NCBI GenBank assembly: GCA_002418205.1
Contig: DIDP01000005.1
Span: 1-30,085 of the forward strand
Origin: Anaerolineales bacterium UBA5797
Lineage (GTDB): Bacteria > Chloroflexota > Anaerolineae > Anaerolineales > Villigracilaceae
Length of the DNA stretch: 30,085 nt
Direction: 5' to 3'
In this document: piece after piece, positions 22,296-30,085 of the stretch
Numbering within the stretch: the first letter of the stretch is position 1
Layout of the letters: every line of letters starts with the position of its first letter
The notes under the pieces: generated by a model
The model's input: the letters and a program-made list of their open reading frames with translations, nothing else
What the model was told of the DNA's origin: nothing
Database searches by the model: none
Translations under genes and position numbers: made by a program

Positions 22296-23303
22296 ATGAA
22301 CATGCGCGAAAAGATTATCTCGTTATTGTCAGGTCAAAAAGTTGACACGGTTCCCGCGTTCAGTGGGTTGATCCACGTCACGGCGGAGGGATTGGCGCGC
22401 GAGGGGTTGAAATTGCATGAAGTCCATCAGGATGCGCGGAAGATGGCACGTGCGTCAGCGAGCACGTTCAAACTGACAGGGATGCCGTCCGCGACGCTGC
22501 CGTTGGATCTGTGCGCGCCTGCCGAGGCACTGGGGTCGGAATTGATCTTTTATGAGGATGGCGGGCTGCAATTTCCGCAGGTGAGGAAGGTGATATTTCA
22601 AAGCACGAGAGAGATTGGGGAAATGGTAAGTGGTAAATTGGGAATTGGGAATTGGGGAATTGGCAGGATTCTGCTTATTTGTGAGGCAATCCGTTTGGTG
22701 AAGGAAGATGTTGGGAAGGATATCGTCATTTCGGGGATGATACCCGGTCCGTATACGTTGCTGTTGTATCTTTGCAACCTGCCGAACATGGTGCTGGAAA
22801 TGAAAAAGGAGCCGCAGGCTGTTCTCGATGCGCTCTTTCATCTTTCATCATTCCTCGCGGAGATCGGCAAAGCCTATCGCGAGGCAGGCGCGGACTTCAT
22901 CACGATCCACGACATGGGCGGGTCAGCGGGGTTTGTTGGGCCTTCGGTGTATGAGCAGTTCGTGTTCCCGGCGGAGAAGGACCTGATCGGGAAACTGCCG
23001 AAGCCGAGTGTTTTATCCGTGTGCGGGAGGATGGGCAAGGCATTGCATTTGCTGCCGCTGACAGGCGCGGAGGCGGTCTCCGTTGATCAGTTGACGGAAG
23101 TGAAATCCGCGCGTAAAGCATTGGGGGATGTGAGGTTGTTCGGAAATCTCGATCCTGTGACGACGTTGTGGCAGGGAGATGAGGCTGATGTAACGAGAGC
23201 AGTTGTCGGGGCGAAAGAAGCGGGCGTGGACGCGATCTGGCCCGGCTGCGACCTGGTCCCGTCCACGCCGATCCAAAACATCAGGATGATGCCGGGGGAG
23301 TGA
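22296..23303 (+). CDS. MtaA/CmuA-type (uroporphyrinogen decarboxylase family) methyltransferase
   Basis: A 335-residue TIM-barrel protein of the UroD superfamily. It begins MNMREKIISLLSGQKVDTVPAF, typical of MtaA/MtbA proteins, which move methyl groups between corrinoid proteins and thiol or pterin carriers. Later blocks ISGMIPGPYTLL (145-156), GADFITIHDMGG (198-209), LFGNLDPVTTL (281-291) and IWPGCDLVPSTPIQNI (314-329) fit this family. The zinc motif is normally H-x-C...C; here it reads Ser241-Val-Cys243 and Cys318, so the His ligand is missing. Residues 111-123 (VSGKLGIGNWGIG) are encoded mostly by four AATTGGG repeats and replace the usual linker before the EAIRLVKE helix. No Shine-Dalgarno is seen: a palindrome ends 7 nt upstream. 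An ATG at 22302 is an equally possible start. Confidence 0.87.
   Translation: MNMREKIISLLSGQKVDTVPAFSGLIHVTAEGLAREGLKLHEVHQDARKMARASASTFKLTGMPSATLPLDLCAPAEALGSELIFYEDGGLQFPQVRKVIFQSTREIGEMVSGKLGIGNWGIGRILLICEAIRLVKEDVGKDIVISGMIPGPYTLLLYLCNLPNMVLEMKKEPQAVLDALFHLSSFLAEIGKAYREAGADFITIHDMGGSAGFVGPSVYEQFVFPAEKDLIGKLPKPSVLSVCGRMGKALHLLPLTGAEAVSVDQLTEVKSARKALGDVRLFGNLDPVTTLWQGDEADVTRAVVGAKEAGVDAIWPGCDLVPSTPIQNIRMMPGE
22636..22663 (+). repeat. Short direct repeat (AATTGGG)n inside the MtaA-like gene
   Basis: Four tandem units: AATTGGG, AATTGGG, AATTGGGG, AATTGG. They are in frame and encode the Gly-rich segment KLGIGNWGIG. The flanking TAAGTGGTA also looks non-coding in character. Confidence 0.8.
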
Positions 23304-23375
23304 GGGTCTATTGACTTAAGCCATTCCAAAAAGTAAACTCATTTCATCGAACCAGAGGAATGAGGAGCAGCGGAT

Positions 23376-26300
23376 ATGGCGAAAAAGTCATCAGCCGTGC
23401 GCAAGGCTATTAAGACGGGGAAATCGAACGCTGTGAAAAAACAGACGGCGAGAACGGTCGTCAAGCTTTCGAACAAACGACTCAATGAAATGCTGTCTCA
23501 AGCGCGCGAACATCAATGGGCGGGGCAGCACGAGAAGGCGATCGTGGTCTGCACGCAGGCGCTGGATGCGATCGGGCAGGGCAACTCACGGACAGCACAA
23601 ATCCAAATGGATTTGCTTGGAATACGTGCAGAAAGCCATATTGCACGAATAAATATGGATGGATTACAGAAAGACGCCAAAGTGATGATGCAGATCGCGA
23701 ATGCCGCGCCCTCCTCCTCAAAAAGAAAAAAACTCGCACTGAAAGCACAGACATTAATCTTTAAGGGGCTGGTGTTTGCGATGGTCGAAAGCAATTTTGC
23801 GTTAGCCAGGATAACTCTCTCCAACGCAGTCGAAACTGCGCGCCAGAGTAAAGACAAACGTCTTGAGGCGAAAAGCCTTTACTTCTTGGGTTATTATCAG
23901 ACAGGTGAGCAGGCGATTAAAACCAACCAACAAGCCGTGGATCAGTTCAGATCGAACGATGATCAACATGGATTGATCAGAGCACTAGTTAATCTTGCCT
24001 ACGCAAAGGCAGGAGCGGGTCATCTCGAAGAGGCACGACAACATGCACAAATTGCCTTGGAGATGAGTGAACAGATCGGCTACAACCTTGGAAAAGGTCA
24101 GGCTCTTCGCTCTCTTGCTTTCCTTCAAACGGATGTTCACCAAGCCATTTTATCTGATAAACAAGCTCTTCAAGCAACTGAAGCTTCGGGCTCTCTTGGT
24201 GGATTCGGTAGTGTTACTAACAATCTGGGATACCACTATTCTCTGCTTGGGCTTTATCCACGATCGGTTCGTTATTACCAAAAAGGAATCGAGATCCTGC
24301 CACTGTATGCCACAGCCCTTCAACGAGCCAACATAATCCATATCGAGATCGAGCAAGGTGCATTAGATCGAGCAAATGAACACATTATAGAATTGCGTTC
24401 CATGGAAATGGGGGATGGGCTCAAAGCGTTTACTGAAGAACTGGCTGGTCGAGTCGCCATGTTGGAAGGCAATCCCCAAAAAGCGGTTAGACACATCAAT
24501 AAAGCAATTCGCTTGTCACGTAATGCAGGGCAGATTACTGAAATTGGTGAACTTGCTTTGCTTGGGGAGGCATACTTGGCAGATGGAAATCTAAATGCTG
24601 CCTTGAAATCCTCATTGCGTGCCGTGAAAAAACATCGCGAACTGAACTTTCCATCGATCGATGATCATCCATCCCAAAATATCTGGTGGCGGCATTCGCT
24701 TGCACTACGTGCCAACAAGAAAAATAAGGAAGCCGATGAAGCGCTCGAAATGGCGTATGGCTTTCTCTTGAAGGGCATTGAAAGCCTGCACGATGACGGT
24801 CTGCGCCGCAACTATCTCAACAAGGTCCGGATCAATCGCGAGATATTACAGGCATGGGCGAAAAAATCGCAAAAGCGTAGGGGCGACTCGCGAGTCGCCC
24901 CTACCATGCCGCACCTTGAGGTCGAATCCAGTTTGCGCGAGCCGTTCGAGCGGCTGGCGGAGATCAGCTTAGAACTCAACGCGCTGAAATCCATCAAAGA
25001 GATCCAGACCTTCCTTGTCGAAGAAGCCACCGAACTAATCGGCGGTGAACGTGTGTTCTTGATTCTTGAAAAGGATGAGGAATTGGAATTGGCGGAATCC
25101 TATGTTCCAATTGGTGAGGACACTCAACAGACTCTTGCTTCGATCAAGAAACACCTCTCCCCAGCCCGCCGCACACGCACCGTGCAGTTGATCCGACCCA
25201 AGCGCAAGGGACTCAGCCGAATCGTCGCTCCGTTGATCGCTCAAAACCAGGTCATCGGCTACCTCTACGTGGACATGGATTCCCTCTACGGGGCATTCGA
25301 TGAAACCGACCGCGACATGCTCGGCATGCAGGCGAATCACGGCGCTGTCGCTTTGGATAATGCCGGTCTGCTCGAAGAACTCGAGCGCAAGGTCGAGGAA
25401 CGGACCGCGGATTTAAGTCAAAGCAACAAGGTACAAAAAGCACTCTTCAAGATCGCGGATGCAGCCAGCGCCTCACGTGATATGCAGGACTTCTATGAAA
25501 AGGTCCATCACGTGGTGGGAGAGTTGATGTACGCCGAGAACTTTTTTATCGCCCAATATGAAGAAGCCACGAAGATGGTCAGTTGGTCGTATTATGTGGA
25601 TTCAGTGGACGAAAATCCACCTGAACCGCGTGTGATCGATGACGGTCCCGTGAGCCGCTCCGGCACGGTCTATGTTATTCGACATGGCATACCACTCCAC
25701 GCAACCCGGCAGGATACACTTGAATTGGTCAAACAGGGCGTTCTTGAAACCGAAGGACCAATGGACGAGGATTGGATCGGGATTCCCCTCAAATCAGGGA
25801 AACAAACCATCGGCGTTCTTGTAATACAGAGTTATCTGAAGGATGTCCGCTACACCGATGATGATTTCAAGTTGTTGATCTTCGTCGCCCAGCACATCTC
25901 CACCGCAATGACCCGCGCCCGCGCGCTCGAAGCGGAGCGCCAGCGCACAGCCGAGCTTGCCATCCTCAACAGCGTGCAGACTGCCCTTGCCTCCAAATTG
26001 GACTTTCAAGGGATCGTCGATTCCGTGGGCGATAAGCTCGCTGAGATCTTTTCAGTGGAAAACGTTGGCATTGGGTTTTTAGATAAAGCCAGCGGCATCA
26101 TGAAGGTCCCTTATCTTTTTGAAAACGGGAAGAGAATCGAGAATCTTGAATTCCCAATCAGCGAATGGGGTTTTGTCGCAACAGTGGTCGAAACCCGCAA
26201 GCCGTTGATGATCAATTCAAATATTGAACAACATCCTGAAAGGCCCAATCCGAAATCCTGGCTTGGCGTACCGATCATTATCAAGGATGAAGTTGTTGGC

Positions 26301-29300
26301 GGATTCACGATTCAGAACTGGGAACGCGAGAATGCTTTCAATGATTCGGATGTACGTTTATTGCAAACATTGGCGGGCAGCTTGGGAGTTGCACTTGAAA
26401 ATGCGCGCCTATTCGAAGCCGAACAACAGCGTGTGGCTGAATTGCAGATCATCAACTCCGTGCAGGAAGGGCTGGCGAAACAGCTCGATTTCCAAAAGAT
26501 CATTGACCTGGTCGGCGACAAGTTGCGCGAGATATTTAATGCCGATACAACAGGCGTGGGCATGGTTGACATCGAACGTGACTGGTTATTAAATGTCTAT
26601 TATGTGGACCGCGGCGAGCGCATCCCAATTCCTGATGGGCCCATTCAAAGACCGAGTTTGACGGCAATCGGAGTGGATACGTGCAAGCCATTGTTGTTTC
26701 ACACACAGGAAGAGATGATAAAACAGGGCGCTGTTCAAACGCCAAGCCCGGGGGAAAAGGTGGACAGGAACCAGAGCTTTCTGGGTGTCCCTATTCTAAC
26801 TGGCAATAAACTCATCGGCTTGATAGCAGTACAAAGTTATAAGCAGTATGCCTACAAGCAGGATGACCTGCGCCTGCTGCAAACCCTCGCCAACTCGATG
26901 AGCGTGGCGCTCGAGAATGCCCGTCTCTTCGATGAAACCCAGCGTCTCTTCAAAGCCGAGCAGGAGCGTGTGGCCGAGTTGCAGATCATCAACTCCATTC
27001 AGCAGGGACTCGCCGCCGAGTTGGACTTCCAAGCCATTGTGGATCTGGTCGGTGATAAATTGCGGGAGGTGTTCAAGACGGGTGATCTTGGGATTGACTG
27101 GTACGATGAAGAAGCAAAACTGGTCCATTTTCTTTATTCATACGAACACGGCAAGCGGCTGAGCCTTCCATCGCTACCGCTTGGACCGGGCAAAATGCAT
27201 GAGGCTTTAAGTCAGAAGCGCCAACCTATCATCTTCAAGAATATAGGCGAAATGGCAGCAATGAATTACCTTGCGTTACCCGGAACCGACCAGTCCAAGT
27301 CGGGCATCGTTGTCCCAATCATCAGTGGTGACCGTGTGCTTGGCGCCATTTCAATCGAAGACTTCAAACGCGAAGATGCATTCGGCGAATCCGAAGTCCG
27401 CCTGCTGACCACCATCGCCGCCTCGTTGGGAACCGCGCTCGAGAACGCGCGTCTTTTCGATGAGACCCAACAGCGCAATGCCGAACTGGCGGTCATCAAT
27501 GCCGTACAGGGGGCTCTTGCGGCAGAGTTGGATATTCAGGAAATTTACGATGTAGTCGGTGAAAAACTGCGCGAAATTTTTGATTTCCAAACTGTGACGA
27601 TCTATTCCCATGCCCTGGAATCCAATGCCATACATATGAATTATGGGTTTGAAAAAGGACAAAAATATCCACCGATGGATGTGCCGCTCAATTCTTTGTA
27701 TGAGCATATTCTCAATTTGGATTCCACGTTTGTCAGGAACGGTGATTTTCCAGAATTTGCGGTGAACTTTAAAGACTGGAAGCCTTCGCAGGGGGAAATC
27801 CCGCAATCCGTATTGGTCACTCCTGTCATCAGGAAAAAAGATTCAGACAATGTCGTGGTCATTGCCCTGATGGATATAGATAGCGGTAAAACATTTTCCG
27901 ATACTGATATCCGATTGGTGGAAACCGTCGCCAACGCCATGAGCGTCGCGCTCGAGAACGCGCGTCTCTTCGATGAGGTGCAGAAGAAGAACACCGAGAT
28001 CACCGAATCACTGGAACGCGAGACCGCCAGCAACGATATTCTGCGCGTCATCGCCGAATCGCCCACCGACATCGCTCCAGTGTTGGACGTCATTGCTCGA
28101 AACGCAGCCCAGCTTTCGGGTTCGGAGGATGCGTTGATCTCGTTGCGGGATGGCAACATCCTGCGCGTGGATGCCCATTACGGCGACATCCCCATGATTC
28201 CCGTTGGAGAGGGAATCCGCTTCGATCGGGACTCGGTGGCTGGTCGCGCCATTCTAGAGGGACGCACCGTCCAGGCAGTTCACAACCAACGCGGGGCGAA
28301 GTCAAAGTTCCCCGCGGGCGACAAGGTTGCCAAAAAATACGGCTACAAAATGACCTGCGCCGTGCCGCTGATGCGAGAAGGCAAAGCCATCGGCTGTATC
28401 TCGATCCGAAGGGCACAACCCGAACTGCTGACCGACAAACAGATCGCGCTGGTCCAGTCGTTTGCGAATCAGGCTGCCATCGCGGTGGAGAATGTACGCC
28501 TGTTCGAAGCCGAACAGCAGCGCGTGGCAGAATTACAGATCATCAATACCGTGCAGGAGGGGCTGGCAAGACAACTCGATTTCCGCGGCATTGTTGACCT
28601 GATCGGTGAAAAAGTGGGCGAGATATTCAAAGCAGATACCACCATGGTCGTGATGTATGATCTCGAAAGCGACAGTACATCGAACATCTATTATATGGAC
28701 CGGGGCGAGCGTATCACCATCCCAGAGGGACCAGCCCGACGACCGAGTTTGGCTGCTCACATGGTGGACACACGCAAACTCATCCTGGCGGGCACGAGTG
28801 AGGAAACGGAAAAGCTGGGCGCGATTCGTCAGTTCCGCGCCGGGGAAGATGTGGACAGGAACGAGAGTTTTCTCGGTGTTCCGATCATGACAGGGGACAA
28901 ACCCATCGGGGTGATCGCTGTCCAAAGCTACAAACGAAATGCCTATACACAGGATGATTTGCGTCTCATGCAAACCCTCGCCAACTCCATGAGCGTTGCC
29001 CTCGAGAATGCGCGTCTCTTCGACGAGACCCAGCGCCTGCTTAAAGAGACCGAGGAACGCAATGCCGAGCTGGCGGTCATCAACAGCATCCAACATGGTC
29101 TGGCATCCGAACTGGATATCCAATCAATTATTGATCTGGTTGGAGACCAGGTCCAAAAAACCTTCAATGTTTCGGAAGTGGAGATAGCGATATTCGACCC
29201 TGAAACGAAATTGATCTCCATTCCTTACTGGTCAACGAGCGAGGGACGCGTTCAACAGGACGATCTGCCTCTCGGCAGGGGGGTGATGTCACATCTCATT

Positions 29301-30085
29301 CAAACACGCCAGCCGCTTATCATGACCTCTGAAAATCGTGAGCAGATATCGCAAATGGCGGTCATGCCCGGCGGACTTCCCATGCGCAAGTCTCTGATCG
29401 GTGCACCGATCATTTCAGGCGATGACGTGATCGGGGCGATCTCCCTGCATGAGCCAGAAATGGAGAATGCCTACGACGAATCAGATTTACGCCTATTAAC
29501 AACAATTTCAAACAGCATGGCGGTCGCGCTCAAAAATGCCCGTCTCTTCGACGAAACTCAGCGCCTGCTCAAGGAAACCGAACAGCGCAACGCCGAACTG
29601 GCAATCATCAACAGTGTGCAGGCTGCTCTTGCCGCCAAGTTGGATATACAGGGAATTTACGACGCGGTCGGCGATAAAGTAAGGGAGATATTCGATGCAC
29701 AATCCATATTGATCCTGACCTATGATCATGCCAACCACACACGTCACTCTCGATACAACTGGGAAAAAGGTGAACGCATCTATGTTTCGCAGGCGCTTCC
29801 CTTCAATAAAATGGCGGAGCATTTCATTGCCACAAAAGAAACGATCGTCATTAATCAATATGCCGATGAGATTGGCAGGGAATATGGCATGATCATTCCG
29901 GCTGGAACCCAGCCGATGAAATCCGGTGTGTTCGTTCCCCTTATCAGCCGGGATATTGTGACTGGGTTTATCAGCCTGCAGAACGTGGATCGTGAGAATG
30001 CCTTCAGCGAGTCGGATGTACGCCTGCTGCAAACCCTCGCCAACTCGATGAGCGTTGCACTGGAAAGCGCGCGCCTCTTCGATGA
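23376..30085 (+). CDS. Giant TPR + multi-GAF sensory protein (partial; runs off the right edge)
   Basis: One uninterrupted frame of 2236 codons with no stop before the window end. The start has GAGGAG 8 nt before the ATG and a basic N-terminus (MAKKSSAVRKAIKTGK). Residues about 35-500 are helical TPR-like repeats. A family 1 palindrome encodes RRGDSRVAPT (501-510). Ten GAF domains follow, at about 537-665, 686-850, 862-1012, 1032-1184, 1209-1360, 1379-1530, 1557-1709, 1729-1880, 1909-2057 and 2079 onward. From the third on, most are joined by a repeated signalling helix like ENARLFDETQRLLKETEQRNAELAIINSVQ. GAF domains bind small ligands such as cyclic nucleotides, tetrapyrroles or haem; no diagnostic chromophore Cys was noted. 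Such proteins usually end in a histidine kinase, cyclase or phosphatase, which would lie past the right edge. The ligand is unknown. The upstream gap of 72 nt has no terminator. Confidence 0.92.
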   Translation, partial: MAKKSSAVRKAIKTGKSNAVKKQTARTVVKLSNKRLNEMLSQAREHQWAGQHEKAIVVCTQALDAIGQGNSRTAQIQMDLLGIRAESHIARINMDGLQKDAKVMMQIANAAPSSSKRKKLALKAQTLIFKGLVFAMVESNFALARITLSNAVETARQSKDKRLEAKSLYFLGYYQTGEQAIKTNQQAVDQFRSNDDQHGLIRALVNLAYAKAGAGHLEEARQHAQIALEMSEQIGYNLGKGQALRSLAFLQTDVHQAILSDKQALQATEASGSLGGFGSVTNNLGYHYSLLGLYPRSVRYYQKGIEILPLYATALQRANIIHIEIEQGALDRANEHIIELRSMEMGDGLKAFTEELAGRVAMLEGNPQKAVRHINKAIRLSRNAGQITEIGELALLGEAYLADGNLNAALKSSLRAVKKHRELNFPSIDDHPSQNIWWRHSLALRANKKNKEADEALEMAYGFLLKGIESLHDDGLRRNYLNKVRINREILQAWAKKSQKRRGDSRVAPTMPHLEVESSLREPFERLAEISLELNALKSIKEIQTFLVEEATELIGGERVFLILEKDEELELAESYVPIGEDTQQTLASIKKHLSPARRTRTVQLIRPKRKGLSRIVAPLIAQNQVIGYLYVDMDSLYGAFDETDRDMLGMQANHGAVALDNAGLLEELERKVEERTADLSQSNKVQKALFKIADAASASRDMQDFYEKVHHVVGELMYAENFFIAQYEEATKMVSWSYYVDSVDENPPEPRVIDDGPVSRSGTVYVIRHGIPLHATRQDTLELVKQGVLETEGPMDEDWIGIPLKSGKQTIGVLVIQSYLKDVRYTDDDFKLLIFVAQHISTAMTRARALEAERQRTAELAILNSVQTALASKLDFQGIVDSVGDKLAEIFSVENVGIGFLDKASGIMKVPYLFENGKRIENLEFPISEWGFVATVVETRKPLMINSNIEQHPERPNPKSWLGVPIIIKDEVVGGFTIQNWERENAFNDSDVRLLQTLAGSLGVALENARLFEAEQQRVAELQIINSVQEGLAKQLDFQKIIDLVGDKLREIFNADTTGVGMVDIERDWLLNVYYVDRGERIPIPDGPIQRPSLTAIGVDTCKPLLFHTQEEMIKQGAVQTPSPGEKVDRNQSFLGVPILTGNKLIGLIAVQSYKQYAYKQDDLRLLQTLANSMSVALENARLFDETQRLFKAEQERVAELQIINSIQQGLAAELDFQAIVDLVGDKLREVFKTGDLGIDWYDEEAKLVHFLYSYEHGKRLSLPSLPLGPGKMHEALSQKRQPIIFKNIGEMAAMNYLALPGTDQSKSGIVVPIISGDRVLGAISIEDFKREDAFGESEVRLLTTIAASLGTALENARLFDETQQRNAELAVINAVQGALAAELDIQEIYDVVGEKLREIFDFQTVTIYSHALESNAIHMNYGFEKGQKYPPMDVPLNSLYEHILNLDSTFVRNGDFPEFAVNFKDWKPSQGEIPQSVLVTPVIRKKDSDNVVVIALMDIDSGKTFSDTDIRLVETVANAMSVALENARLFDEVQKKNTEITESLERETASNDILRVIAESPTDIAPVLDVIARNAAQLSGSEDALISLRDGNILRVDAHYGDIPMIPVGEGIRFDRDSVAGRAILEGRTVQAVHNQRGAKSKFPAGDKVAKKYGYKMTCAVPLMREGKAIGCISIRRAQPELLTDKQIALVQSFANQAAIAVENVRLFEAEQQRVAELQIINTVQEGLARQLDFRGIVDLIGEKVGEIFKADTTMVVMYDLESDSTSNIYYMDRGERITIPEGPARRPSLAAHMVDTRKLILAGTSEETEKLGAIRQFRAGEDVDRNESFLGVPIMTGDKPIGVIAVQSYKRNAYTQDDLRLMQTLANSMSVALENARLFDETQRLLKETEERNAELAVINSIQHGLASELDIQSIIDLVGDQVQKTFNVSEVEIAIFDPETKLISIPYWSTSEGRVQQDDLPLGRGVMSHLIQTRQPLIMTSENREQISQMAVMPGGLPMRKSLIGAPIISGDDVIGAISLHEPEMENAYDESDLRLLTTISNSMAVALKNARLFDETQRLLKETEQRNAELAIINSVQAALAAKLDIQGIYDAVGDKVREIFDAQSILILTYDHANHTRHSRYNWEKGERIYVSQALPFNKMAEHFIATKETIVINQYADEIGREYGMIIPAGTQPMKSGVFVPLISRDIVTGFISLQNVDRENAFSESDVRLLQTLANSMSVALESARLFD
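24877..24904. repeat. Dispersed palindrome, family 1, copy c (inside the GAF protein gene)
   Basis: GTAGGGGCGACTCG followed directly by its exact reverse complement: a perfect 28-nt palindrome. It shares GTAGGGGCGAC...GTCGCCCCTAC with the intergenic copy at 22261-22288. It lies in frame in the linker between the TPR-like region and the first GAF domain. Confidence 0.88.

Noticed and set aside
19099..24904. CRISPR-like array from the repeated palindromes
   Set aside because: The copies are kilobases apart, vary in their cores, lack regular spacers and no cas gene is present.
25035..30043. Many minus-strand open frames of 60-196 codons under the GAF array
   Set aside because: They recur with the GAF period and resemble each other only because the plus-strand modules do; all are antisense shadows.

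Overview
The window looks like a piece of a Chloroflexota chromosome, most likely class Anaerolineae. This is an inference from gene style, not from a marker gene. The pointers are: a sugar-binding lipoprotein with a Thr-Glu-Ala-Pro-rich linker; enlarged MalF/MalG-type permeases; a zinc-ribbon/class III cyclase/ATPase/TPR regulator; a corrinoid-type methyltransferase cluster; and dispersed palindromes with GTAGGGG...CCCCTAC ends. Seventeen protein genes fill almost all of the sequence. I found no rRNA, tRNA, CRISPR array, transposase, integrase or phage gene.

Region 1 (about 176-13727) is a galactoside-utilisation locus. On the minus strand, in transcription order, lie a LacI-type repressor, a sugar-binding lipoprotein, two permeases, an alpha/beta hydrolase, an unrecognised GT-B-like protein, a GH31 glycosidase and an ArsR/SmtB-type regulator. 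Divergently, on the plus strand, lie a GH36/GH31-like glycosidase and galT. A perfect 32-nt palindrome between lacI and the divergent operon is the obvious operator for both arms. The likely logic is that the transporter imports an alpha-galactoside, the two clan GH-D enzymes cut it, and GalT feeds galactose-1-phosphate into the Leloir pathway. No ABC ATPase, galK or galE is present here. A strong intrinsic terminator abuts the GH31 start codon, and two hairpins separate the binding-protein gene from the permease genes.

Region 2 (13939-18696) holds two convergent genes: a BaiN/YhiN-type flavoprotein, and a 1176-residue protein with zinc ribbon, class III nucleotide cyclase, ATPase and TPR parts.

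Region 3 (18813-23303) is a corrinoid/one-carbon methyl-transfer cluster: a small 'virulence factor' family protein, a RACo-type 2Fe-2S/ASKHA corrinoid activator, a homocysteine S-methyltransferase-domain protein and a MtaA/UroD-type methyltransferase. No corrinoid protein or substrate-specific methyltransferase is in the window. The cluster is peppered with at least two families of dispersed palindromes. Some fill the gaps between genes and one supplies a stop codon. One lies in frame inside the RACo gene, and a direct AATTGGG repeat lies in frame inside the MtaA-like gene.

Region 4 (23376 to the right edge) is one giant open frame of at least 2236 codons: an N-terminal TPR-like helical region followed by ten GAF modules, cut off by the window edge before any output domain. 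Its TPR-to-GAF linker contains a perfect 28-nt copy of the same palindrome family seen between the methyltransferase genes.

The observations most worth a second look are the in-frame palindromes, the giant GAF array, the GT-B-like unknown in the sugar operon, and the MtaA-like protein with Ser in place of the usual zinc-ligand His.
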